Shown here piece by piece: positions 20,571 through 29,632 of a stretch of 64,000 bases of DNA. Numbering within the stretch: position 1 is the first letter of the stretch; every line of letters starts with the position of its first letter. Under the pieces are notes generated by a model. The model did not search any database and was not told the DNA's origin. It saw only the letters and a list, made by a program, of their open reading frames with translations. Position numbers and translations under genes: made by a program. Source of the DNA: an uncultured Propionibacteriaceae bacterium (lineage in GTDB: Bacteria > Actinomycetota > Actinomycetes > Propionibacteriales > Propionibacteriaceae); NCBI GenBank assembly GCA_937926975.1, contig CALBCJ010000013.1, positions 89,638 through 153,637 of the forward strand. Direction: 5' to 3'.

Positions 20571-22661
20571 CTAACGTGTAGCCTCCAGCATTTGTCTGAG
20601 TTCCCGCTTTAGCTCGGCCACCTCGTCACGCAGCCGGGCCGCGGCCTCGAACTGCAGGTCGGCGGCCGCGGCGTGCATCTGCTCGGTGAGCTCGGTCACC
20701 AGGTCCGCCAGCTCGCCGGCCGGCAGACCGGACAGGTCCCGCCTGGCCACCTCGGCGGCCAGCGCCGGCACCGGGGTCTTCTGCCGGCTGGCTCCGCGGC
20801 CCCGGGGGCTGACCAGGGACTGGGTGTCCGCGTCCTCGCGGGCTAGCAGGTCGGCCAGGTCCGCGATCCGCTTCCGCAGCGGCTGCGGGTCGATCCCGTG
20901 CTCGGCGTTGTAGGCCAGCTGCTTGGCCCGGCGCCGGTTGGTCTCGTCGATCGCCTGCTGCATGGACGGGGTGACCCGGTCGGCGTACATGTGGACCTGA
21001 CCGCCGATGTTGCGGGCCGCGCGCCCGATGGTCTGGATCAGGGAGCGCTCGCTGCGCAGGAAGCCTTCCTTGTCGGCATCCAGGATCGCCACCAGCGAGA
21101 CCTCCGGCAGGTCCAGCCCCTCCCGCAGCAGGTTGATCCCGACCAGCACGTCGTACTCCCCCAGCCGCAGCTCGCGCAGCAGCTCGATCCGGCGCAGGGT
21201 GCCGACCTCGGAGTGCAGGTAGCGCGTCCGGACCCCGTTGCCGAGGAGGTAGTCGGTGAGGTCCTCGGCCATCTTCTTGGTCAGCGTGGTCACCAGCACC
21301 CGCTCGCCGCGCTCGGCGCGGGCCTGGATCTCGCCCATCAGGTCGTCGATCTGGCCCTTGGTCGGCTTCAGCACGATCTCCGGGTCCACCAGGCCGGTCG
21401 GGCGGATCAGCTGCTCGACGAAGCCGTCGGTCCTGGCCAGCTCGTACGCGCCGGGCGTCGCCGACAGGTACACCGTCTGGCCGATCCGCTCCACGAACTC
21501 CTCCCAGCGCAGCGGCCGGTTGTCCATGGCGCTGGGGAGGCGGAAGCCGTGCTCCACGAGCATCCGCTTGCGGGACATGTCTCCCTCGTACATGCCCCCG
21601 ATCTGGGGGACGGTCACGTGGGACTCGTCGATCACCAGCAGGAAGTCCTCGGGAAAGTAGTCGAGCAGGCAGTTCGGTGGGCTGCCGGCGCTGCGGCCGT
21701 CGATGTGGCGCGAGTAGTTCTCGATCCCCGAGCAGCTGCCGATCTGGCGCATCATCTCGATGTCGTAGGTGGTCCGCATCCGCAGCCGCTGCGCCTCCAG
21801 CAGCCGCTGGTCGGCCTCCAGCTCGGCCAGCCGCTCGGCCAGCTCGGTCTCGATGGTCTGGATCGCCCGCTCCATCCGCTCCGCCCCGGCGCTGTAGTGA
21901 GTGGCGGGAAAGATGTACATCTCCTTGTCCTGGTGCTGCTCCTCACCGGTCAGCGGGTTCAGCACTGACAGCGCCTCGACCTCGTCGCCGAAGAACTCCA
22001 CCCGCCAGGCCAGCTCCTCGTACATCGGGAAGACCTCGACGGTGTCGCCCCGGACCCGGAAGGTGCCGCGGGTCGCGGCGAGGTCGTTGCGGACGTACTG
22101 GATGTCGACCAGCTGGCGCAGCAGCAGGTCACGGCCGTGCTCGATCCCGACATGGAGCCGGATCGCCTGGTCCAGGTACTCCTCCGGGGTGCCCAGGCCG
22201 TAGATCGCCGACACGGTCGCCACCACGATCACGTCGCGCCGGGTCAGCAGGGAGTAGGTCGCCTTGTGGCGGAGCCGCTCGACCTCCTCGTTCAGCGAGG
22301 AGTCCTTCTCGATGTAGGTGTCGGTCTGGGGGATGTACGCCTCGGGCTGGTAGTAGTCGTAGTACGAGACGAAGTACTCGACCGCGTTGTCGGGGAAGAG
22401 CTGGCGCAGCTCGTTGGCGAACTGAGCAGCCAGGGTCTTGTTCGGCTGCATCACCAGCACCGGCCGCTGCAGCCGCTCCGCCAGCCAGGCGACGGTCGCT
22501 GTCTTGCCCGTGCCTGTGGCCCCGAGCAGCACCACGTCCTGCTCCCCGGCCCGGATCCGGCGCTCCAGCTCGTCAATAGCCGCCGGCTGGTCGCCGGCCG
22601 GCTCGAAGTCAGCCTGCACCCGCAACGGCGCCCTGCTCTGCACCAGGTCCTTCGATCGCAT
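20571..22661 (-). CDS. uvrB: Excinuclease ABC subunit B
   Basis: 696-residue helicase-like subunit of nucleotide excision repair. It shows Walker A GATGTGKT, the beta-hairpin region EYFVSYYDYYQPEAYIPQTDTYIEKD split into conserved blocks, the DEAD-like IDESH motif, helicase motifs V and VI (GINLLREGLDLPEV, QTIGRAARN), and a C-terminal UVR domain that binds UvrC. An ORF extends upstream to 22865, but family homology begins at ATG 22661, which has TAGGCT 7 nt before it and no Shine-Dalgarno sequence. No SOS box is evident here. Confidence 0.97.
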   Translation of the reverse strand: MRSKDLVQSRAPLRVQADFEPAGDQPAAIDELERRIRAGEQDVVLLGATGTGKTATVAWLAERLQRPVLVMQPNKTLAAQFANELRQLFPDNAVEYFVSYYDYYQPEAYIPQTDTYIEKDSSLNEEVERLRHKATYSLLTRRDVIVVATVSAIYGLGTPEEYLDQAIRLHVGIEHGRDLLLRQLVDIQYVRNDLAATRGTFRVRGDTVEVFPMYEELAWRVEFFGDEVEALSVLNPLTGEEQHQDKEMYIFPATHYSAGAERMERAIQTIETELAERLAELEADQRLLEAQRLRMRTTYDIEMMRQIGSCSGIENYSRHIDGRSAGSPPNCLLDYFPEDFLLVIDESHVTVPQIGGMYEGDMSRKRMLVEHGFRLPSAMDNRPLRWEEFVERIGQTVYLSATPGAYELARTDGFVEQLIRPTGLVDPEIVLKPTKGQIDDLMGEIQARAERGERVLVTTLTKKMAEDLTDYLLGNGVRTRYLHSEVGTLRRIELLRELRLGEYDVLVGINLLREGLDLPEVSLVAILDADKEGFLRSERSLIQTIGRAARNIGGQVHMYADRVTPSMQQAIDETNRRRAKQLAYNAEHGIDPQPLRKRIADLADLLAREDADTQSLVSPRGRGASRQKTPVPALAAEVARRDLSGLPAGELADLVTELTEQMHAAAADLQFEAAARLRDEVAELKRELRQMLEATR

Positions 22662-22668
22662 GGCGGCG

Positions 22669-22674
22669 AGCCTA
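22669..22674 (-). promoter_or_regulatory. -10 element for leaderless uvrB transcript
   Basis: TAGGCT on the minus strand, 7 nt before ATG 22661. Confidence 0.5.
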
Positions 22675-22840
22675 GTCGTCGCCCCTGACAGCTCACTCCT
22701 GCGACGGCGTCGGTGGGCTCGCCGCGGCCGCTCGACCTCGCCGGCCTGGCTCTTCAGGACCGAGACGGCAGCGTGACCAGCCCCATCCTTCTCACGAGGC
22801 ACCTGCCGGTCGTCTGCTGGAGGGCGGCCCTCCGGTGCCC

Positions 22841-23458
22841 CTACGCCGGCCGCAGTCTGCGCCACACCTGGTCAACCTGCTCCTCCAGGGCAGCCAGGTC
22901 CGACGAGTTGTCGATCACCAGGTCTGCAGCTGCTAGCCGCTGCTCCCGGCTGGCCTGAGCCGCCACCCGGGCCTGAGCCTGCTCCCGGTCCAGGTGGTCA
23001 CGGGCCTGGACCCGGGCCAGCTGGGTGGCTGGGTCGGCATCGACCACGATCACCTGGTCGAAGTCGTCCTGCTGGCCGGTCTCAACCAGCAGCGGGATCA
23101 TGTGCACCACGACGGAGCCGGGTGAGGCCGCGGCCTCCAGCTCCGCGGCCCGGGCCCGTACGGCCGGGTGGACCACCTGCTCCACCTGGGCCCGCAGCGC
23201 TGGGTCGGCGAAGACCAGCCGCCCCAGCGCTGCCCGGTCGAGGCGCCCGTCGGGCAGCAGGACCTGCTCGCCGACGAGCCGGACCAGGGCAGCCAGGCCA
23301 GGCGTCCCGGGCTCCACCACCTCGCGGGCCAGCAGGTCAGCATCGATGACCACCGCGCCCCGCCGCCGCAGCAGCTCGGCCACGGTGGACTTGCCCGATC
23401 CGATGCCGCCGGTCAGACCGAGACGCAACGGTGGGCCCCCGCCAGAGCGGGAGCCCAC
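22841..23458 (-). CDS. coaE: Dephospho-CoA kinase
   Basis: About 205-residue enzyme that phosphorylates the ribose 3'-OH of dephospho-CoA, the last step of CoA synthesis. Visible are the P-loop GLTGGIGSGKST, IDADLLAREVVEPG, the CoA-domain lid around IHPAVR-like VVHPAVRARAAE, and MIPLLVETG. The start is uncertain: the frame is open far into rpsA, but the fold begins at LRLGLTGG. Candidates are GTG 23458, 18 bp after the rpsA stop, and TTG 23428, just before the P-loop. Both fall in or at the rpsA hairpin. The rpsA-coaE-uvrB order is common in actinobacteria. Confidence 0.9.
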   Translation of the reverse strand: MGSRSGGGPPLRLGLTGGIGSGKSTVAELLRRRGAVVIDADLLAREVVEPGTPGLAALVRLVGEQVLLPDGRLDRAALGRLVFADPALRAQVEQVVHPAVRARAAELEAAASPGSVVVHMIPLLVETGQQDDFDQVIVVDADPATQLARVQARDHLDREQAQARVAAQASREQRLAAADLVIDNSSDLAALEEQVDQVWRRLRPA

Positions 23459-23461
23459 CGT
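23428..23461 (-). terminator. Hairpin between rpsA and coaE
   Basis: Inverted repeat ACGGTGGGC/GCCCACCGT extended by a further four pairs after one mismatch, with a 6-nt loop, 15 nt past the rpsA stop. It probably ends or attenuates the abundant rpsA message before coaE, and may sequester the coaE start region. Confidence 0.6.
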
Positions 23462-23475
23462 CGACCTGTGCGAGA

Positions 23476-24927
23476 TCAGCTGTTGCTGCCCGTCAGCTTG
23501 TCGCGCAGCGCCTGCAGCGCCTCGTCCGAGGCCAGCGAGCCCTCGGCCGACGAGCTGCCCGCCGCGTACGAGGTGGCACTGCCGGCGCTGACCGCGGCCT
23601 GGTTCTCGGCGTTCTCGGCCTCCTCGGCCTGCCGCTTGTGCGCCTCCCAGCGGGCGTGCGCCTCGGCGTACTGCTGCTCCCAGGCGGCCTGCTGCTCCTC
23701 GTAGCCGGGCTTCCACTCGTTGGTCTCCGGGTCGAAGCCCTCCGGGTAGATGTAGTTGCCCTGCTCGTCGTACGAGGCGGTCATGCCGTACAGCGCCGGG
23801 TCGAAGTCGTCCGCAGCGATGTCGATGCCCTCGTTGGCCTGCTTCAGCGACAGCGAGATCCGGCGCCGCTGCAGGTCGATGTCGATGATCTTGACCATCA
23901 CCTCGTCGTTGACCGACACCACCTGCTCGGGGATCTCGACGTGGCGCTCGGCCAGCTCAGAGACGTGGACCAGGCCCTCGATGCCCTCCTCGACCCGGAC
24001 GAAGGCACCGAACGGGACCAGCTTGGTGACCTTGCCCGGCACGATCTGCCCGATCTGGTGGGTCCGGGCGAAGGTCTGCCACGGATCCTCCTGGGTCGCC
24101 TTCAGCGACAGCGAGACCCGCTCCCGGTCCATGTCGACCTCGAGCACCTCGACGGTGACCTCCTGGCCGACCTCGACCACCTCGGACGGGTGGTCGATGT
24201 GCTTCCAGGAGAGCTCGGAGACGTGCACCAGGCCGTCGACCCCGCCCAGGTCCACGAAGGCACCGAAGTTGACGATGCTGGAGACCACGCCGCGGCGGAT
24301 CTGCCCCTTCTGGAGCTGGGTGAGAAAGTTCTGGCGAACCTCGGACTGGGTCTGCTCCAGCCAGGCCCGACGCGACAGGACCACGTTGTTGCGGTTCTTG
24401 TCGAGCTCGATGATCTTGGCCTCGAGCTCCTGGCCGACGTACGGCTGCAGGTCCCGGACCCGGCGCATCTCGACCAGCGAGGCGGGCAGGAAGCCGCGCA
24501 GCCCGATGTCGACGATCAGGCCGCCCTTGACGACCTCGATGACCCGGCCGGTGACCACACCGTCGGACTCCTTGACCTTCTCGATCGTGCCCCAGGCGCG
24601 CTCGTACTGGGCGCGCTTCTTGGACAGGATCAGGCGGCCCTCCTTGTCCTCCTTCTGCTGAACCAGGGCCTCGATCTCGTCGCCGACCTGGACCACCTCG
24701 AAGGGGTCCACGTCGTGCTTGATCGAGAGCTCCTTGGAGGGGATCACACCCTCGGTCTTGTAGCCGATGTCGAGCAGGACCTCGTCCCGATCGACCTTCA
24801 CGACGGTGCCGGTGACGATGTCGCCGTCGTTGAAGTACTTGATGGTCGCGTCGATCGCGGCGAGGAAGTCCTCGTCAGAGCCGAGGTCATCAATCGCGAC
24901 CTGCGGCGCCTCGAACGTTGAGGTCAT
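23476..24927 (-). CDS. rpsA: 30S ribosomal protein S1
   Basis: 483-residue S1 with four OB-fold S1 domains: about residues 35-105 (GDIVTGTVVKVD), 120-190 (GVVTGRVIEVVKGGLIVDIG), 205-275 (RRGVVSSIVNFGAFVDLGG) and 290-365 (GKVTKLVPFGAFVRVEEG). A C-terminal tail rich in Glu, Gln and Ala (EEQQAAWEQQYAEAH) follows, as in actinobacterial S1, which has four domains rather than the six of E. coli. ATG 24927 gives the family N-terminus (TSTFEAPQVA). It is transcribed from a well-formed promoter 125 bp upstream and followed by a hairpin. Confidence 0.97.
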   Translation of the reverse strand: MTSTFEAPQVAIDDLGSDEDFLAAIDATIKYFNDGDIVTGTVVKVDRDEVLLDIGYKTEGVIPSKELSIKHDVDPFEVVQVGDEIEALVQQKEDKEGRLILSKKRAQYERAWGTIEKVKESDGVVTGRVIEVVKGGLIVDIGLRGFLPASLVEMRRVRDLQPYVGQELEAKIIELDKNRNNVVLSRRAWLEQTQSEVRQNFLTQLQKGQIRRGVVSSIVNFGAFVDLGGVDGLVHVSELSWKHIDHPSEVVEVGQEVTVEVLEVDMDRERVSLSLKATQEDPWQTFARTHQIGQIVPGKVTKLVPFGAFVRVEEGIEGLVHVSELAERHVEIPEQVVSVNDEVMVKIIDIDLQRRRISLSLKQANEGIDIAADDFDPALYGMTASYDEQGNYIYPEGFDPETNEWKPGYEEQQAAWEQQYAEAHARWEAHKRQAEEAENAENQAAVSAGSATSYAAGSSSAEGSLASDEALQALRDKLTGSNS

Positions 24928-25058
24928 GTAGTAGGGCTCCGATGGATTGTGTCGTCCGGCGCACAGCGACCGCCGCCGCCAGCCAGTGTTGTCGGAACCA
25001 GCCCGTACGTGCACGACCTACTCCATGCCGAAGCCGCGCAGGTCGCCGCGCCCGAGTC

Positions 25059-25088
25059 AGCCTATCGCGCGGCAACACCGGGTCACAA
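25059..25088 (-). promoter_or_regulatory. rpsA promoter
   Basis: Minus-strand -35 TTGTGA (25083-25088), an 18-nt spacer and -10 TAGGCT (25059-25064). Predicted start near 25052 gives a leader of about 125 nt. This is the best housekeeping promoter seen in the window, and its -35 touches the end of the permease gene upstream. Confidence 0.6.
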
Positions 25089-25094
25089 ACGCCC

Positions 25095-26066
25095 TCACTG
25101 GCCCAGCAGCAGACTGCCGACCAGCACCGCGGAGGCCACGCAGCAGGCCAGGGTGAGTGGCATGAACCGGCTCGCGAACCGGACCCCGAAGGCGCCCGAC
25201 TGCATCGCGAAGAGCTTGATGTCCACCATCGGGCCCACCACCAGGAAGACCAGCTGAGCGGTCGGCGAGACAGTGCTGAAGGAGGCGACGACGAAGGCGT
25301 CCGCCTCCGAGCACAGCGACAGCACCACCGCCAGCAGAGCCATCAGCACCACCGCGAGCCACAGGTTCTCCCCGACCAGGCTGAGCACCCCGACCGGGAC
25401 CAGCACCTTGACGGCCGCCGCCACCGCGGCGCCGACCACCAGGAAGCCACCCGCCTGGACCAGGTCGTGCACCGCGGTGGCCCGGAACTGGCTGGCGCGC
25501 GAGCCGTCGGGGTGGTCGTGGGCCTGCTGCGGCTTCATCCGTCCTGTCCCGCCGACCAGCAGCCACAGCCATCCCGCCGCGACCACGGCCAGCAGCGACG
25601 CCAGCAGCCGGGCCCAGACCATCCGCGGGTTCCCCGGGAAGGCGACCGCGGTCGCTACCAGCACCACCGGGTTGACCGCGGGGGCCGCCAGCAGGAAGGC
25701 CAGGGCCGCGGCCTGCGACAGGCCCCGTCGCAGCAGTGACTGAGCCACCGGGACCGAAGCGCACTCGCAGCCCGGCAGCACCATCCCCGCCACCCCGGCC
25801 GTAGGCACCGCCAGCAGCGCCGAGCGGGGAGTGATCCGCGCCAGCAGGTCCGCCGGGACGAAGGCCGCGATCGCCCCCGACACCAGCACCCCCAGCACCA
25901 GGAACGGGACCGCCTGGACCACAATCCCCACCAGCAGCGTGGCCCAGGCCCCGAGAGCACCGTCAAGACTGAGGGGCGCTCCCCGCCGGAGCGTGTACTG
26001 GAGCAGGGCCACCACGGCCGCCAGGCAGCCGATCGGCAGCAGCCAGACTCGCGCGGTCGACCTCAC
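25095..26066 (-). CDS. Permease of the UPF0718/DUF318 family
   Basis: 323-residue membrane protein with about eight hydrophobic segments in two related halves. Each half has a polar motif inside the membrane: GMVLPGCECASVPVAQSLLRRG with a Cys pair, and LSLCSEADAFVVASF. These are hallmarks of the YraQ/YcgR permeases, thought to move a metal or an organometal ion. The partner TIGR03943 protein is encoded immediately upstream with a 4-bp overlap. The substrate is not known. A hydrophilic loop with a His-Asp stretch (QQAHDHPDG) lies between the halves. Confidence 0.8.
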   Translation of the reverse strand: MRSTARVWLLPIGCLAAVVALLQYTLRRGAPLSLDGALGAWATLLVGIVVQAVPFLVLGVLVSGAIAAFVPADLLARITPRSALLAVPTAGVAGMVLPGCECASVPVAQSLLRRGLSQAAALAFLLAAPAVNPVVLVATAVAFPGNPRMVWARLLASLLAVVAAGWLWLLVGGTGRMKPQQAHDHPDGSRASQFRATAVHDLVQAGGFLVVGAAVAAAVKVLVPVGVLSLVGENLWLAVVLMALLAVVLSLCSEADAFVVASFSTVSPTAQLVFLVVGPMVDIKLFAMQSGAFGVRFASRFMPLTLACCVASAVLVGSLLLGQ

Positions 26067-26785
26067 AGGTACGGCCTCTGCGGTACCGGGACTACCTGGA
26101 CCCGGCTCACCTGGAGCACCGGCACGGAGCCGCTGGCCGGCAGGTCAATGACTCCTTCGACCTCGGCCCAGACCTCAGCCCCCGGCGGCATCGGGGCGCC
26201 GGTGACCACCACCGAGAAGAGCTGGGCGTCAGCCACGCAGCAGAAGACCCGGAACCGGTTCAGGGTCCACCCCGCCTGGTTCTCGCGGGGTGCAGCGACG
26301 AAGCCGGTCAGCCGTACCGCCCGGCCCACCAGGTCGCTGCGGCGCCCCGCCTGGTAGCGCTCCTGGTAGTCGGCCAGGCTGAGCTCGCTGACCCGGTCGG
26401 TCGGCAGCGGCTCCAGCTCCAGGCGCGGGCCGGCCACCGGCGCCACGGCCTGGTTCCCCGCGATCGCCCCCAGCGACGACGGGGTGGCCAGGGTGAACAG
26501 CAGCGCCGGCAGCACCAGCAGCAGCCCCACCCGGGGCATCCGGTGGTGGTGACCAGCCGCGGGTCGCCCTTCGGCAGCCTCCAGCAGGGTCCAGGTCCCC
26601 AGCCCCTCCATGGCCAGCCCGGCCGCCAGCAGGTACGGGCGAAACCACTCCTGGACGTAGTCGAGGTACGCCCCGGAGACCACCATCGACAGCACCACGG
26701 TTCCCACCAGCAGCACCACGGTCGCGGCGGCCGACTGCTCCAGGGTCTGGGACGAGCGGTGCTCGGTGGCTGGTACGGCGGTCAT
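26063..26785 (-). CDS. TIGR03943-family protein, partner of the UPF0718 permease
   Basis: 240-residue protein with two N-terminal membrane segments (about residues 20-42 and 83-101) and a large extracytoplasmic domain. The domain holds the family motif RVFCCVADAQLFSVVV with adjacent cysteines, and an OB-like VEGVIDLPASG. In many Gram-positive bacteria this gene pairs with the UPF0718 permease, and the Cys pair probably handles the same ligand. The stop overlaps the permease start by 4 bp. Confidence 0.8.
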   Translation of the reverse strand: MTAVPATEHRSSQTLEQSAAATVVLLVGTVVLSMVVSGAYLDYVQEWFRPYLLAAGLAMEGLGTWTLLEAAEGRPAAGHHHRMPRVGLLLVLPALLFTLATPSSLGAIAGNQAVAPVAGPRLELEPLPTDRVSELSLADYQERYQAGRRSDLVGRAVRLTGFVAAPRENQAGWTLNRFRVFCCVADAQLFSVVVTGAPMPPGAEVWAEVEGVIDLPASGSVPVLQVSRVQVVPVPQRPYL

Positions 26786-26853
26786 CAGGCTCCTGGTCGG
26801 CGCAGTCAGGTCTGGACCATGATGCCAGCCGCCGGTGGGAGGGCTGGACCAGG

Positions 26854-29565
26854 TCAGTGCGCCGCGTCGAACCAGGAGCGACCGGCACCGACCGAGACGT
26901 CCAGCGGCACGCTCAGGTCGACCGCCTGGGTCATCCGCTCCCGGACCAGGGCCTCGACCTGCTCCCGCTCGCCCGGGGCGACCTCGAGCACCAGCTCGTC
27001 GTGGACCTGGAGCAGCATCCGGCTCCGCAGCCCCTGGTCGGCCAGGCCGGCCTCGACATCGAGCATCGCCACCTTGATGATGTCGGCCGCGGAGCCCTGG
27101 ATCGGGGCGTTGAGAGCCATCCGCTCGGCCATCTCGCGGCGCTGCCGGTTCGAGCTGCCAAGGTCGGGCAGGTAGCGGCGCCGGCCCAGGATGGTCTCGG
27201 TGTACCCGCTGCGACGGGCCTGGTTCACGATCCCCTGCAGGTAGTCACGGACCCCGCCGAAGCGCTCGAAGTACTCCTCCATCAAGACCTTGGCCTCGTC
27301 GGAGGTGATGCCCAGCTGCTGCGACAGCCCGTACGCGCTGAGCCCGTACGCCAGGCCGTAGTTCATCGCCTTGATCCGGGCCCGCTGAGTCGCCGAGACC
27401 TCGTCGGCGGCGACCCCGAAGACCCGGCTGGCCATCACGGTGTGGAAGTCGTGACCCGAGCGGAAGGCCTCGATCAGTCCCTGGTCGCCCGAGGCGTGGG
27501 CCATGATCCGCATCTCGATCTGGCTGTAGTCGGCGGTGAGCAGGGTCTCGTAGCCGTCTCCGACGACGAAGGCGGCCCGGATCATCCGACCGGCCTCGGT
27601 CCGGATCGGGATGTTCTGCAGGTTCGGGTCGGTCGAGCTGAGCCGCCCGGTCGCGGCGATGGTCTGCAGGTACGTGGTGTGGACCCGCCCGTCGTCAGCG
27701 ACCGCCTTCTGCAGCCCCTCGACGGTCTGGCGCAGCCGGATCGCGTCGCGGTGCTCCAGCAGGTGGGCCAGGAAGGGGTGCTCGGTCTTGGCGAAGAGGC
27801 CCTCCAGAGCGTCGGCGTCGGTCGTCCAGCCGGACTTGGTGCGCCGGGTCTTGGGCATCCCCAGCTCGTCGAAGAGCACCACCTGGAGCTGCTTCGGCGA
27901 CCCCAGGTTGATCTTCTTGCCGATCACCTGGTACGCGTTCGTCTCGGCCGCGGCGACCCGGCCGTCGAAGCGCTTCCAGAGCTCGTCCAGCAGCGTCGTG
28001 TCGACCGCGATCCCGGTGCGCTCCATCACCGCCAGGGTCCGCAGCAGCGGCAGCTCGACATCCTGCAGCAGGCTGGCCTCGCCTCGCTGCGCCAGCTCCT
28101 CGGCGAGAGAGCCGGCCAGGTCGATCACGGCCCGGGCCCGCAGCATCGCCGTACGGGCAGCCTCGTCGGTGGCCGGGGCCGGCTCGTCGGCGAAGTCCAG
28201 CGGCAGCTGGTCGGGCTCCGGCTCCGACGCTGCGCCGGCATCCAGGCGGAGCTCGCGCTTGAGGTGGCGCAGTGCCAGGTCGGCCAGGTCATAGGTGCGC
28301 TGGTCGGGCCGCAGCAGGTAGGCCGCGAGCTGGGTGTCGCTGACCAGCCCGGACAGCTCCCACCCCCGGGCCCAGATCCCGTGCAGCGGGCCCTTGGCGT
28401 CGTGGAGGGCCTTGGGACGGGACGGGTCGGCCAGCCAGGCTGCCAGGGCCGCGTCGTCGGACGGGTCCAGCCGGCTCGTGTCAACGAAGGCGGCCGTGCC
28501 GTCCGCGCTGGCCAGGGCCAGGCTCCGCAGGTCGCCCGCGCCGGACCCCCAGCTCCCGGCGACGTCGATCCCGGTCAGCTCCCCGCTGCCGTGCTCGGCC
28601 AGCCAGGCCGCCAGCGCTCCTGGCTCCAGCACGTCACCGGCCAGCTCGAAGCCACCCTCGGCCTGGACCTCCTCCTCCGGCGGCAGGGCCTCCATCAGCC
28701 GGTCCCGCAGCACCCGGAACTCCAGCTGGTCGAAGAGCCGGTGCACCGCCTCCCGGTCCCAGGGGCGCCGCTCCAGGTCAGGCACGCTCACCGGCAGCTC
28801 CAGGTCCCGCAGCAGGGCGTTGACCCGGCGGTTGGTCACCACCTGATCGACCATCGAGCGGAAGGTCGCCCCCGCCTTGCCGGTCACCGACTCTGCCTGC
28901 CGAACCAGGTTCTCCAGCCCGTCGAACTGCTCCAGCCACTTCGCGGCGGTCTTCGGCCCGACCCCGGGCACGCCCGGGATGTTGTCGCTGGTCTCGCCGA
29001 CCAGGGCCGCCAGCTCGGGGTAGCGCTGCGGGCTGACCAGGTACTTCTCCAGCACCGCGGCGGGGGTCATCCGGGCCAGGTCGGAGACGCCCTTGCGGGG
29101 GTAGAGCACGGTCACCTGGTCGGTGACCAGCTGCATCGCGTCCCGGTCACCGGTGCAGATCAGAACCTCGAGCCCCTGCTGCGGGGCCTGGGTCGCCAGG
29201 GTGGCGATGATGTCGTCGGCCTCGTACCCGTCGAGCTCCAGGTGAACCACCTGGAGCGCGTCGAGGACCTCTTTGATCAGCGCCACCTGCCCGCTGAGCT
29301 CGGGCGGAGACTCTGACCGGTTGCCCTTGTAGTCGGGGAACAGCTCGGTCCGGAAGGTGGTGCGGGAGACGTCGAAGGCGACCGCCGCATGGGTCGGTTG
29401 CTCGTCGCGCAGCACGTTGATCAGCATCGACGTGAACCCGTACACGGCGTTCGTGTGCTGGCCGGTGCTGGTGGCGAAGCTCTCCACCGGCAGCGCGTAG
29501 AAGGCCCGGTACGCGACCGAGTGGCCGTCGATCAGAAGCAGCCTAGGTGTCGTGGGTTCCGCCAT
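26854..29565 (-). CDS. polA: DNA polymerase I
   Basis: 903-residue repair and Okazaki-fragment polymerase. The N-terminal 5'-3' exonuclease (residues 1-300) has LLIDGHSVAYRAF, DYKGNR and GVPGVGPKTA. The middle 3'-5' exonuclease-like domain lacks obvious catalytic acidic motifs, as in other actinobacteria. The polymerase domain shows TGRLSSTDPNLQNIPIR, LLTADYSQIEMRI (motif A), the O helix QRARIKAMNYGLAYG and QVHDELVLE (motif C). TAGGCT lies 6 nt before the ATG and there is no Shine-Dalgarno sequence. Confidence 0.97.
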   Translation of the reverse strand: MAEPTTPRLLLIDGHSVAYRAFYALPVESFATSTGQHTNAVYGFTSMLINVLRDEQPTHAAVAFDVSRTTFRTELFPDYKGNRSESPPELSGQVALIKEVLDALQVVHLELDGYEADDIIATLATQAPQQGLEVLICTGDRDAMQLVTDQVTVLYPRKGVSDLARMTPAAVLEKYLVSPQRYPELAALVGETSDNIPGVPGVGPKTAAKWLEQFDGLENLVRQAESVTGKAGATFRSMVDQVVTNRRVNALLRDLELPVSVPDLERRPWDREAVHRLFDQLEFRVLRDRLMEALPPEEEVQAEGGFELAGDVLEPGALAAWLAEHGSGELTGIDVAGSWGSGAGDLRSLALASADGTAAFVDTSRLDPSDDAALAAWLADPSRPKALHDAKGPLHGIWARGWELSGLVSDTQLAAYLLRPDQRTYDLADLALRHLKRELRLDAGAASEPEPDQLPLDFADEPAPATDEAARTAMLRARAVIDLAGSLAEELAQRGEASLLQDVELPLLRTLAVMERTGIAVDTTLLDELWKRFDGRVAAAETNAYQVIGKKINLGSPKQLQVVLFDELGMPKTRRTKSGWTTDADALEGLFAKTEHPFLAHLLEHRDAIRLRQTVEGLQKAVADDGRVHTTYLQTIAATGRLSSTDPNLQNIPIRTEAGRMIRAAFVVGDGYETLLTADYSQIEMRIMAHASGDQGLIEAFRSGHDFHTVMASRVFGVAADEVSATQRARIKAMNYGLAYGLSAYGLSQQLGITSDEAKVLMEEYFERFGGVRDYLQGIVNQARRSGYTETILGRRRYLPDLGSSNRQRREMAERMALNAPIQGSAADIIKVAMLDVEAGLADQGLRSRMLLQVHDELVLEVAPGEREQVEALVRERMTQAVDLSVPLDVSVGAGRSWFDAAH

Positions 29566-29571
29566 GCCGGC

Positions 29572-29577
29572 AGCCTA
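29572..29577 (-). promoter_or_regulatory. -10 element for leaderless polA transcript
   Basis: TAGGCT on the minus strand, 6 nt before ATG 29565. Confidence 0.5.
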
Positions 29578-29632
29578 GTGCCGGCTGCGGCCGTGGCCCG
29601 CCACCAGCGCCAGGCACCTCCCCCGCAACTGG

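Noticed and set aside
22820..22834. Palindrome GGAGGGC-G-GCCCTCC after coaE as a terminator
   Set aside because: The centre is a single base, so no stable hairpin loop forms without losing pairs; it may instead be a protein site, but nothing supports that.
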